The notes beneath the pieces were generated by a model. That model saw nothing but the letters and a program-made list of their open reading frames with translations. It was not told the DNA's origin and made no database searches. A stretch of DNA of 29,689 nt from Zygnema cylindricum (taxonomy: Eukaryota > Streptophyta > Zygnematophyceae > Zygnematales > Zygnemataceae): positions 216,149 to 245,837 of the forward strand of contig JBBHKE010000905.1 in NCBI GenBank assembly GCA_037447655.1, read 5' to 3'. A program made the position numbers and the translations under genes. Positions 9,254 to 19,300 of the stretch are shown piece after piece (the stretch's first letter is position 1; every line of letters begins with the position of its first letter).

Positions 9254-10593
9254 TACTTAGCATTCACGGACCATTTTTGGAGTGGCAACTCCGAGATACA
9301 TTCGAATGAGATGTTTGCGAAATTACTGAAACTGACTGTTGCAGTAAATGTCTCTTAACACTGATTTTCAAGATCACAACCGTCGTTTTGTTTGCTCTGG
9401 GTGTACCTTATATATAAATCTTTGTAGCCTGTTGTATGCACATGTACAGTTTCTCCTCTTTACTTGTGATTGAAATCACTTCATTTTTATTCCCCAAGTT
9501 TTCAAGAAGAACTTCATCTAAAACGTGAATGTATCTTCTTGTTAATTTACTTTTATCCATTCTTTTTTGATTTCTGAAACATATCCACAAAACGTTTGTA
9601 TACCTACATAAAGTTGTCGTTATTGAAAACTTGATAATTTGCTATGGGAATTTCTGGGCTTTTGAATGGCCAGTTAAGAGGAGGAAATGTGATCGAACAG
9701 TGTTCTGAAAAAGTGAAAAGTCAAGGAGAAGCTATGTATGTACGTCATCATTTTAAGTTGTTGCCCAAAATCCCCAACAAAATGTAAGTGTGAAATTCAT
9801 GTCGTTTTTATATGGTTGTTTTCACTATTTGGTTACCGTCTCGTGTTATGAGCTTTTAACCCCTTTCCTGCGCACTTTGTGATTTCCCCGTGTTAGAAGT
9901 TGTTGTACGAAAATTGCCTTTTAGGGGACTTTTCCAAAAACTTGATTTAAGGCAGAAAGTATTATAAAGCGTTTCGATCTGTTATAGTTTGACAAGGTCA
10001 TTCTTCTTAAATAAAATTATTTTTTTGAAGGACGCTATTTTGTGTGTATGTTTTGCAGGTCGACATATGTCCTCGTCCATCTCCTAAATCAAAACCTATA
10101 TGCTCTTCAATAATGTATATATTTACAATATGCGTTCTTGCTCGGAAAATATGCTTTACCACCCCGTGGTTATTATAAAAGTTAATATATTGATGATAAA
10201 GTGGGCTTAGGAGATTACTGAGCAATGCACCTTCCGAACCTTCCTAGGGCTCTTTACTTTATATTTGGGTTTGAAGTAGTTTACAGTTTATGAAAGGTAA
10301 AACAGGGTAGTACGATTTGAACGAGAATTGGTTTTGGCCCTGATATAGGAATCAATGCTGTAATAATTTAGTGGAAAGAATTGGGATTTTAGTATTATTG
10401 GCATATCTAGTGTTGCACTACGAAGTAGTAGTAAAGTTTGTTAAAGGCATTTGGGGATAAATAGTTTAAAAAAAAAAAAAAATACGTGTAAAATATGTCG
10501 GGGAATCACGCTTTATGCTTAAGAATAAGGTGGTGGAAAATTCTATATACAACTTTGAATCGCCAATTGACAAAAAAATAAATGTGTTTGTGG

Positions 10594-10981
10594 AGTGTTG
10601 TGCTATACACGACTTTGTTATTCGATTCCCTTATCCTTCAATTGGCTATTTCAATTATGGATCGTCGACGTGTCCTGGAACTCCCTCAGAAAGCTCCCAC
10701 GGGATTGGGGGACTTACGGGGTAGCTTTTCGTAGATATTTAATAGAGTTGGGGTTGGGATTGTTGTTTTGGTTTAGTGCGTTGCCGTGCTTTTCATTTTG
10801 AGTTTCGGTGTTATTAGATTCGTTGTTGAATCGCCTGAAATGACGCTTCAGTAAACCGCAATGTATATCGTGTTCGCGTACGGAGCGCTCGACTTTGATT
10901 CGCGTCTATGTATTGGTATGGAGATATTTTGTGCGAGTACTTCGCACCGGTGGATTTGTAACGGTTTGAGTTGGACGCCAC
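10594..10981. other. No gene seen between the left arm and element B
   Basis: Short open frames with no recognisable content and no splice support. Confidence 0.4.
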
Positions 10982-11692
10982 TTAGGGTGAACTTCCATTA
11001 GAGGAAAAGTAGGGTTGTTTACGGACGCCGTATGATTTCGTACAGATTTGTACCTTTTTTTTTTTTTTGTCAGACAAAACATGAGGAAACATGTCCAATG
11101 GATGGCTCCAATATTATAGGCGTAAGTATCGACCGTCGGTTTTTCACTTTTTTAGATTCGCGAAGCAATATCACACATCGTCCAGTTTGAAGAGACTCTC
11201 TTCGGCGAGGAGAGTTTCTTCACACTGGTCGCGTACCATTGGTACACGTGAAAACCAAAAATAAAACCCACCACAAACAGGCGATGAGAATCGAACACGT
11301 TGTACACGCCATGTGCCTTCCGCCACGGTGTATGCAGGTCGACTGAAATATCTTCGCACGCTCCTTCTGACATCCGCTGACCTTTAAAAGTTTGCGTCGC
11401 CTTTTTGACATTCCGTTTCAAAATTTTGATTTTCAATTTAAAAATTAAAATTTGGTCGCAAAAATTTCGTACGAATCATTAACTACCTCCGCCCGTACAA
11501 ATATTATGTACATATTTTCAGCTTGAAGAATATTTATAGATTTTAGGAATCTGAAAATTAACCTACGTGGCACCAATCATAATTGAGAAACGATGTCTAC
11601 TGGCACGACATAATGGAAGGCCGTGCCAGTAAACACTAGAAATAGACGTATCCGCATGTTTACTGGGGCCGCCAAATGGAGAACAAGCCTTA
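10982..11692. mobile_element. Harbinger-like TIR element, copy B (inverted relative to A and C)
   Basis: The ends read TTA then GGGTGAACTTCCATTAGAGG and, on the right, GGCGGCC..TTTGG..GAACAAGCC then TTA, with the TTA target duplication matching on both sides. The subterminal block (ACAACCCTACTTTTCCTCTA on the minus strand) and the central block at 11240-11450 match element A in inverted orientation. The conserved GAGAGT palindrome is decayed here. No transposase is present. Confidence 0.72.
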
Positions 11693-13472
11693 TATATCGG
11701 GTTGGCGACCGAAGCGTTTGGCTTCGATTCGCAAGTACACATTTGGAGTAATATTGGAGTACGTTTGGAGTTTGGTACATTTGGAGTAATATTGTTTGGC
11801 GCCGAAACGTATGTCTTCGTTCCACTTCAATATATGTTGAGTCAGCGAATGAAATGAACGATTTTGTTTCGCGTCACTTTTGTTTCGTGTGCAGGTGTAT
11901 TATTCCGTGTGCATGTGTTTTAGTTTTGTGCTTACACAGCACACGCGCGAAGCTTCTCATTTTGGAGTTTCGCATTTCGAAGGCGAAGGCGTGTACGCTT
12001 TCCTTCGTGGAAGCTTCCTTTCAGCGTTTTTTGGAAGGAGACATTTTCTGGAAGGAGACTGGTGTTTACCGCATTGCTAATTTGCTTTTTTTGTAAGCTA
12101 GTTGGAGAGGCTATTTAGGCAGCATAGTTCATCTGCAGAATTATCCTTGTATTAGCTTTGGATCAATTAAGGGGTAATGATGTAGATCTTTTGTGGTCGA
12201 TTAAGAGAGAGGGGAAAGATCCTTCGTGGTCCATTAAGAGAGAGGTGAAGATCCTTTGTGGTCAATTAAGAGGTATTGCGGATCTTTAGTGATCCTTTTG
12301 GATAATGAGGTTTTAAGGAGTATGATCATTCTTGAGTGATCTTTTAAGAGTGTAGAGTTTATCTTTGAAAAGAGTGAAGAGAAGAGAGAAGAGAGTTGAT
12401 GTAAAGAGGTTTCGGCCAAAACACTTATAAGATCTTTTGGCCGATTATACCTCATATATTTTATGAGCTTCCGCTGTGTAATGTTTTATGTTTTTTGAGC
12501 ATTTAATTTGAGTGGGTTATTTATTTTAAGATCCAACAGGTGCTTTTATTTTCCTTGCCATATTTACGTGTTCACGTCACTCTATTTGCTTTTTATTATC
12601 ATGCTTATAGTTTTTCAGTTTTGGCCATGCCACCCCTTTTGTACCCCCGGACCCAGATGGTTTACCATCATGCTTTTTAATTTATCCTGTCCCCTCTTAT
12701 CAAGAATTTCGGTGATTGTTAACGGTGATTATACATTTGTCTTTGTATGTTTTATAAAGCTAGATCCTTATTACTCATTTTTTTCTTATAAATATGAATG
12801 TACATGCTTTGTGTTCTCTTAAAAAAAACTAATACGGTATATCAATCATAGTCTAAATGTGCGAAATCCATTGGAAAAACTATATGCGGTAACCTTGTAA
12901 AGGACTTTTACGTTAATACGAACAACTTTGCGGAACCACAAATATTCTTAATGTTTTTGCTCTTGTGAACTATGATATCAATGCGCATCCGCTACATTTG
13001 TCTATCCCTTTTTTGTTAAGTCAACTCTTCCGTGTTTTGTTGAGTCAACTCCGCCAACAATGTTTCGTTTGACTGTTTTTGTTGATTACTTCATGATGAA
13101 AGTATCCTAACCGTTTTTGGCTTTATCCTAGGCCATCCAATCTTCTCTCACGTGTGTCATATGGTGAATCCTATTGGTGCAATTTAATGTAAACCGACCA
13201 TATCGTCTACGGACTCCTTTCGCTATCACTCTTTTAACATCGAGTATTTGACTATTTGGACCTTTTAGTCCTTGGGAGTAAAGTCGCGACCTCATAACAG
13301 TCCACAATTAACTGATATTAGTGTAAACAAATCATTAGTGTCAGAAAAAACTGAGTGTTATTAACGCTATTTTGGGGTTCTAAGGAATTAAAGCCAACAA
13401 AGCATTGAAGTTAATTAACACACGTTACGTGCGTTAAACTTTTTTTCTTTGAACCCAGAATAGTGTTAATAC
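11693..13472. other. Gene-free spacer between the inverted arms
   Basis: No supported gene. It holds the 32-33 bp tandem repeat (12184-12300), a purine-rich stretch (12365-12400) and T-rich sequence. At 13345-13475 the words TATTAACGCTATTTTGGGG and (inverted) CCCAGAATAGTGTTAATA suggest another small decayed TIR element of about 120 bp. Confidence 0.4.
12184..12300. repeat. Tandem repeat, 32-33 bp unit, about four copies
   Basis: AGATC(C/T)TT(T/C)GTGGTC followed by NATTAAGAG starts at 12184, 12217 and 12249, with a diverged fourth copy at about 12280. Confidence 0.8.
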
Positions 13473-13474
13473 TA

Positions 13475-13813
13475 GTGTTGTGTATTGAGGCGCCCTTCCC
13501 CATATTTGATATATACCTATTTTTGGGTACCCGACAATTGATATAAAGTCTCGATATATCGAGAAGTTTTAACGATACATTGACCGATATGCCGACACAT
13601 TTGTTGTCAAAAAATTCAAAAGCAAAACCCCATTTCTCCTCCTGCGCCCCCCGCCCTGGGGATTTCCATGCGATTTTCTGTACATTATTTCTGTACTACA
13701 GTTATACGAACCCCCATTCTCACCAAATATAACGCGAAAGTTTTTGTTTGTCCCAGAGCGATATATCGAATTCTCTTGACTGTTGAGTGTCAAATTTTCC
13801 CTATACACAACAC
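13475..13813. mobile_element. Probable hAT-type non-autonomous element
   Basis: It starts CTAGTGTTGTGTATTGAGG and ends CCCTATACACAACACTG. These inverted ends match those of the well-bounded hAT element at 22810-23264. No 8-bp duplication is visible, perhaps because its right end abuts the next element. Internal ATATATCGA words and ACCGATATGCCGA resemble the interior of the other copy. Confidence 0.55.
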
Positions 13814-14325
13814 TGCACCGCGAATCGTAATTAGAGTTATGTATGCTAATTCCGTCACCCCAAATTTTGACTCTATCACTATAAATAGAGTACATTATTC
13901 TAAATTATTCTTTACGTTATTTAAGGTACTTTTTGAATGAGCGTTCATAACTCTAACATAGTGCCGTTTTAAATAGTGTGGCGTACGGTCGGTGTCTGAC
14001 CGTGCAAAATTGTACGGTATGAAGTAAAAAAGTACAAATAATGATTTAGTACAGGCCGTTTTCATGTAACTGCGTTTTAACAAACCGCGTAATGCAAACG
14101 TCATAGTGACATGAAAATGTACATTTTGTCAGATTCGGTACTAGTACTTAATTTACAGTGGATATATTCAGCGCCCAAATTTACGCCCAAATTAGAGTTG
14201 TTGATAAATTAGAGTAAAATTCTTTTATGAAAAAGTTCTATCACACGAATTAGAGTTAATAACTTTTTTTTTTCTTTTTTTACTCTAATTTTTTCTTTAC
14301 TCTAATTACAATTCTCGGTGTAGTA
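13811..14325. mobile_element. TIR element of the CTACACCGCGAATCG family, about 510 bp
   Basis: The left end CACTGCACCGCGAATCGTAA and the right end (reverse complement TACTACACCGAGAATTGTAA) are inverted repeats that continue into ATTAGAGT. The interior is AT-rich with an internal hairpin-like block TACGGTCGGTGTCTGACCGT at 13984-14004 that is also found at 21723-21744. The CACTG start recalls CACTA elements, but assignment is uncertain. Confidence 0.55.
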
Positions 14326-14644
14326 ATAACACTCAATTTTTCCTTACACTAATATTTTCTTTTACACTAATAGCACTAAACTGCGTAACTGTATAAGGTC
14401 ATGACGTTACTCCCAAGAAAAAGTTAACGAGTGGTAGAGAAAAGAGTCACGCAGATGATTCAATCAGTTTAAACTAAACCATAGAAGTAAGAGGATTCAC
14501 ATTATATATATATACACAAGATATATGGTTTACAAGGGATATAATTTCAAGAAACAAAAACAACGTACAATCACCAAATAAATTAACCAAAAACAAAATA
14601 GTTCTTGAAAAGGGAACTGAATAACGGAGGTGTACGAAACTTAC
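14326..14644. other. No gene seen
   Basis: AT-rich sequence between the TIR element and the right arm of the inverted repeat; a short TA run at 14500-14512. Confidence 0.4.
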
Positions 14645-16347
14645 ACACACATCTATTTCTTGTCAAATGGCGATTCAAAGTCGCATATACAACTTTCCAC
14701 CACTTTCTTCTTGAGCATAAAGCGTGATTCCCCAACATAAAAAACTTTTTTTTTAACTATTTATCCCCAAGTGCCTCCAACCAACTGCATTACTAACTCG
14801 TAGTGCAACACCAAATTTGGTCAATAATACTAAAATCCCAATCCTTTCCACTACAATATTACAACATTGATTCCTATATCAGGACAAAAACCACATCCCG
14901 TTCAGCTCGTAGTACTGAGCCTAACATTCCCGTTTTACCTTTCATAAACTATAAACTACTGTAAACCCAAATATAAAGTAAGAAGACCTAGGAAAGCGCA
15001 AAGCTTTAGAAGGTGCATTATTCACCAATCTCCCAAGCCCACTCTAACATTAATATAGTAACTTTTATAAAAACCTCGGGATGGTAAAACATATTTACCG
15101 GGCCGGAAAGCCTATTATATATACATACATTATTGAAAAGGTTATATGTTTTGATTTAGGAGATGGACGAGGACATATGTCAACCTGCAAAACATACACA
15201 CAAAATAGTGTCCTTCAAAAAAATGATTTTCTTTAAGAAGAAGGACCTCACCAAACTATTACAAATCAAAATGCTTTAAAATACTTTCTGCCTTAAATCA
15301 AGTTTTTGGAAAAGTCCCTAAAAGCCAATTGTCATACAACAACTTCTAACATGAGAAAACCACAAAGTACACGTGAAAAAAAGCTAAAAGCTCATAACAC
15401 GAGACAATAACCAAATCGTGAAAATAACCATATGAAAAGACATGAATTTCACACTCACGTTTCGTTGGGATCCCTTGGCAACAACTTAAATTGATGACGT
15501 TCATACATAACTTCTCCTTGGCTTTTCACTTTTTTGGAATACCTTTCGACCACATTTCCTCCTCTTAACTGGCCATCGAGAGCCCAAAAATTCCCAAAAC
15601 AAAATATCAGGTTTTCAATAATGATAACTTTATGTCGGTATACGAACAGTTTGCGGATATGTTTGAAGAAATGAAGAACAATGGATAAAAGTAAACTAGA
15701 AAAAAGATACATTCACGAAGGCATCCGTTTGAGGTGAAGTTGAAAACTCGGCGGATAACAATGAAGTGATTTCAATCACAAGTGAAAAGGAGAAACTGTA
15801 CATTTGCATACAACGGGTCACATAGATCTGTATAGGAGGAACATCCAGAGCAAATGAAAAGACGACCGTAATTTTGAAAATTAGTGGTGAGAGAAACTTA
15901 CCTCAACAGTTTTACAAGTAATTTCGCAAACATCTCCTTCGAATGTACCTCGAAAAGAATCGGCACCGTAAAATTGCTCTGTGAATGCTAAGTATTCACT
16001 AACATCCATGCGGTGAAGATAAATATTTCCACCTGCAACATCGGTAAACCATTTTAAGGTCTCCCAAAACTTACATGTTCTTTATGGTAGATGTTTACTA
16101 GGGACCTAACTTCACAAATATAATGCAGTTCTCCCAAAACTCACATGCTTTTGTCTGGTAAGTGTTTGTCACGCACAGAAACTTAACAACGTTGTTTAAA
16201 CTTTCAAAATTAAAAAAGAAGAAGTAATTTTGACGTAATGATCTCGATTTTTGCATATTCAAACAACATTCGAGTTAAATTATTGGCGGGAATAAACTTC
16301 CACCAAGTTTGATCGCGAGGCAACCAAACCAAAGTATCTACTAGATC
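14645..16347 (-). repeat. Right arm of the large inverted repeat (gene copy)
   Basis: This arm contains intron 9 (part), exons 10-12 and about 500 bp beyond the stop codon of the intact CG-1 gene. Together with 8475-10593 it encloses about 4 kb. The homology continues through the 3' flank without regard to gene structure, so a segmental inverted duplication is the simplest origin. Confidence 0.9.
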
Positions 16348-19300
16348 TTACGAACAAATTAGGGAACAACCAGCAAGAAACACGAGGGAAAGAATTGAGA
16401 TAACGAGGAAGCTAAGTTCAATTCAGCAGTATAGTTAGAGGCTTGAGAAAGATGAATTGGAGGACCTACTTTCAGGTGTGGATATTGCCGATGTCAACGG
16501 AAATCCGAGCTCTTCAAAATTCTCCAAAATATACAACGCATCGTCAATTTGCAACTTCATTGTTTTTGCCTTCTTATGCAAGCTTTCCAAGCGGCCATCT
16601 TCTTGTTCGTCAACCTCGGCATATTTACGCTTATTGCTTACATTCCATCCTTCAACGATCGGAAATTGATTCGGCCGCGGTGCATGTATCTGAAATGACA
16701 AATCCAAATCCTCATTCAAAAGCAGAATCCAGTCAAACTCGGGCACACAAAAAAACAAAATTTACAACATCAGGAAAAATTCTCGGGTTTGTTTGTATTT
16801 TTAGTACTAACAAATCTGCTTAACAAATTTCGTTTTAAGATATGTTGCCGCAATACATCAATACGAAAACTCTTCTTCAGTTCTAGAAAGTAAAATCCAT
16901 AAATCTCTCTTTATTTCAGAAGTACCAATCCATAGCAACGATCTGGATAGGTTTGTCTTTATCTTGTGTACACCCCAATTCCCAGAACCAATGTATGCAA
17001 TCAAATTTTTAGAGGCTTGCCATTGACTAGAGACGAGGGACTTAATAGAGGAATTTAGGTTTTACGAGCAAAACCTTTAGTGGTAAAGGAATATTTCTTT
17101 ACCTGAGGAGCTGTTTGCAGAAATGAGTGAAATGCTTCCACAGTAGTATGGCAAAACTCCTGGGGATCGAATACTTGTGAACTGCTATCTGAATCTGCAA
17201 TCAAAAACTCTTTTCAAAAACTCACATCCGGTTTCTGCAAATTTCTCCAAACAAGGCGCCAAACTGAACACATTTCATGAAAAACATCTGATCAAAAGTT
17301 TAATTCCGGTAATTTTAGCTGAAAAAAGAAATTTCTTGTCCATTCATTTGCGCCATGTGGGCCAACTGTTGCTCCATATGTTCATTATGAGCTCTTTCTA
17401 AGAAATTTCTCCTTGATTTTAGTGCTTTTCCAACTCTTAATACCCTTGCATAACTTACCTGGTAATATAGACGTAACTTGCGAATTCTGAAAACGCCAAT
17501 CCGAAGAAAGATAATCCGAGAGCCAATCCTCATCTGCAAGGGGAAATACGTTTGGTCACTTTTCTATTGTGTTTTCCCGATTTTCCTCAGAGGGTCCCCG
17601 AATGCCACTGAATACGGACGCAAGGTCACTAACACATCCTCAAACTAATATTGCTTTCCGTTCCGCAACAGCACCAAGAATCATCATGTCACGTCACAAC
17701 AACGGTAGACTATTTCAGATAGCCCTCACTGCCACAGGCTTGCCGAAAATTTTAGACAGACAGCTCTTCACCACGGCCATGAAAACTGAAAATGCTCCAT
17801 GTCAAAATAAATTCAACAGCGGTAGACTGTTTCAGATAGCCCTGCTAGAACCTCAAACTGAAAATGCTCCATGGAAACCTACTTTGCTCCTTTCTTGCAG
17901 CAGTTTTGCCTCCCTCTCCCTCTCCCTCTCACATCACGATTTTCTTTAGTTAACTGTTTACACAAGCACAAGTAGGTTGTTTTCAAAAAGCAAAACTTAC
18001 CCGGTCCTCCTTCCACTGAAGTTGCAAGACCCAAAGTCTGTTCTTTCTCCACAGATGGTGAAGGAGGACCCTGATAATTAAGTTTTCCCCACAAAAACAT
18101 CGAATCCACAATTAGCAATGAAATAGACTTCAAATAGATGAAACCATCATTGCATAAACATATCCGAAAAGGCTTCGGTTACGAGTTCGGTGCACTGCTT
18201 TTTTATTTTTACAAAACAAACCATCAGTAGATAAACAAATCTGGAAACTACTGAAGCAGATGTTTAGGAGGCATGAGCAGTTTAGACAGTGATTTTCATT
18301 CAGTTGCTTAAAAAAGGACGAGATTTACCGCTGAGGATTAAGCCTTCACGATTCCGTACACCCTTCTTGTGACCTTTACGCGCTACAGTGTTCGAAACAA
18401 CGCTTTAGGAGTATCGCACTCTTTGACTATCACAAATGTTTATCGAGTGTCAAATTTTGATACAAAAAAGTTATTCCTGAAGTTAGTTCTCAAGACATGT
18501 TTGCAAAGTAGTAGAAGCGTAGGTAATAAGCTGTTTTAGACTGCCCAAAATTGCCAACCGAAAGAATTACATTGAATCATACTACCGATAATCTTCCGAA
18601 AACCAAATTTTATGAAGTGAGGTGAAAGCCCTTTATTTTTCAAAGGAACAACTTAGTAGTTTTCAGCAGTCAAAGCCACAGTAGTCGGTATGCAGAAGTC
18701 ATCTGAAAACATCACCAGCTCTGACACTTCTCTCCATCAAAGCTTTTGCCCTCGCAACAGTATTTATGCAAATGCAAAAACAAGTTACTATAAGACTGCA
18801 GTCTTTAGTATTAGTACCCTAGTACAGTAGTACTTTAGCACTGGATGCCCTTGTGAATTGGGACATGTGTCCAGATTAGCGACTACTTTACTGTGCTACT
18901 AATACTAGTATTGGTACTAGAGTACTGTACTGCAGTACTACAAGTACTGTATGCCCTTGCAGTTATGTCCAGATTAGAGACTACTTTGTATGAAGTGAAC
19001 CGAAAGCAGACTCCATACCATGAGCTTTGAGTTAAGCTTCCACGAAGGAACTCAAGCCATAAAAAGCTTTATAAACTTTACTATACGCAATTCAACAGAG
19101 AAAGTTTTCAAAGAACTATTTTTCATTGATGACTCTTATCACCTACACCTTAACCAATCTGAAAGAATCAGTACCTGAAGGTTTGCATGAATGGATAAAC
19201 CACCATTTGTTTTGTTTCTCCAGGTTGCTGATTTCCTCGTTTCCTGCATTTTCGATTACATCTTAGTAAGCATAGGCTTTTTAGCCCAAATTTATGGAGG

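Larger units (their letters stand above)
8475..10593 (+). pseudogene. Inverted, decayed copy of the 3' half of the CG-1 gene
   Basis: On the plus strand this segment repeats, in order, the rest of intron 9, exon 10 (8837-8878 plus 9259-9343), intron 10, exon 11 (9674-9783), intron 11, exon 12 (10059-10113, ending in a shifted TAA) and the 3' flank of the gene at 14645-16347. Exon 11 keeps its exact 110-base length and an open frame (LRGGNVIEQCSEKVKSQGEA). Exon 10 has lost one base near its start, has GAG in place of the CAG acceptor, and is cut by a 375-bp insertion. Exons 1-8 are absent and exon 9 is missing next to it. It is a genomic duplicate, since introns are kept, and cannot encode the protein. 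Confidence 0.88.
8475..10593 (+). repeat. Left arm of a large inverted repeat (partner 14645-16347)
   Basis: Similarity is continuous except for the insertion at 8879-9253. Landmarks include CCTCGCGATCAAACTTG (8513) against its reverse complement near 16300-16320, CATATGTCCTCGTCCATCTC against 15162-15180, and GGGGAATCACGCTTTATGCT against 14715-14740. By eye, identity is roughly 80-85 per cent, uniform over exons and introns. Confidence 0.9.

Noticed and set aside
11834-12540. Possible solo LTR (TGTTG...CAACA)
   Set aside because: The 5-bp flanks do not match and no tRNA primer site or polypurine tract follows. The short inverted ends can be chance.
15455-15712. Longer continuous frame upstream of exon 11 (FVYRHKVIIIENLIFCFGNFW)
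   Set aside because: It is intron 10 read through. Exon 10 ends in phase 0 and joins in phase to the AG at 15569. No other acceptor fits without a stop.
15720-15828. Possible extra exon in intron 10 (IYVTRCMQMYSFSFSLVIEIT)
   Set aside because: The acceptor is good, but the frame meets a stop at TTCTAG and no donor before it restores phase.
17315-17455. Open frame with ERAHNEHMEQQLAHMAQMNGQ-like sequence
   Set aside because: It lies in intron 7. Exons 7 and 8 join perfectly in phase without it, and I found no donor that would make it a cassette exon in frame.
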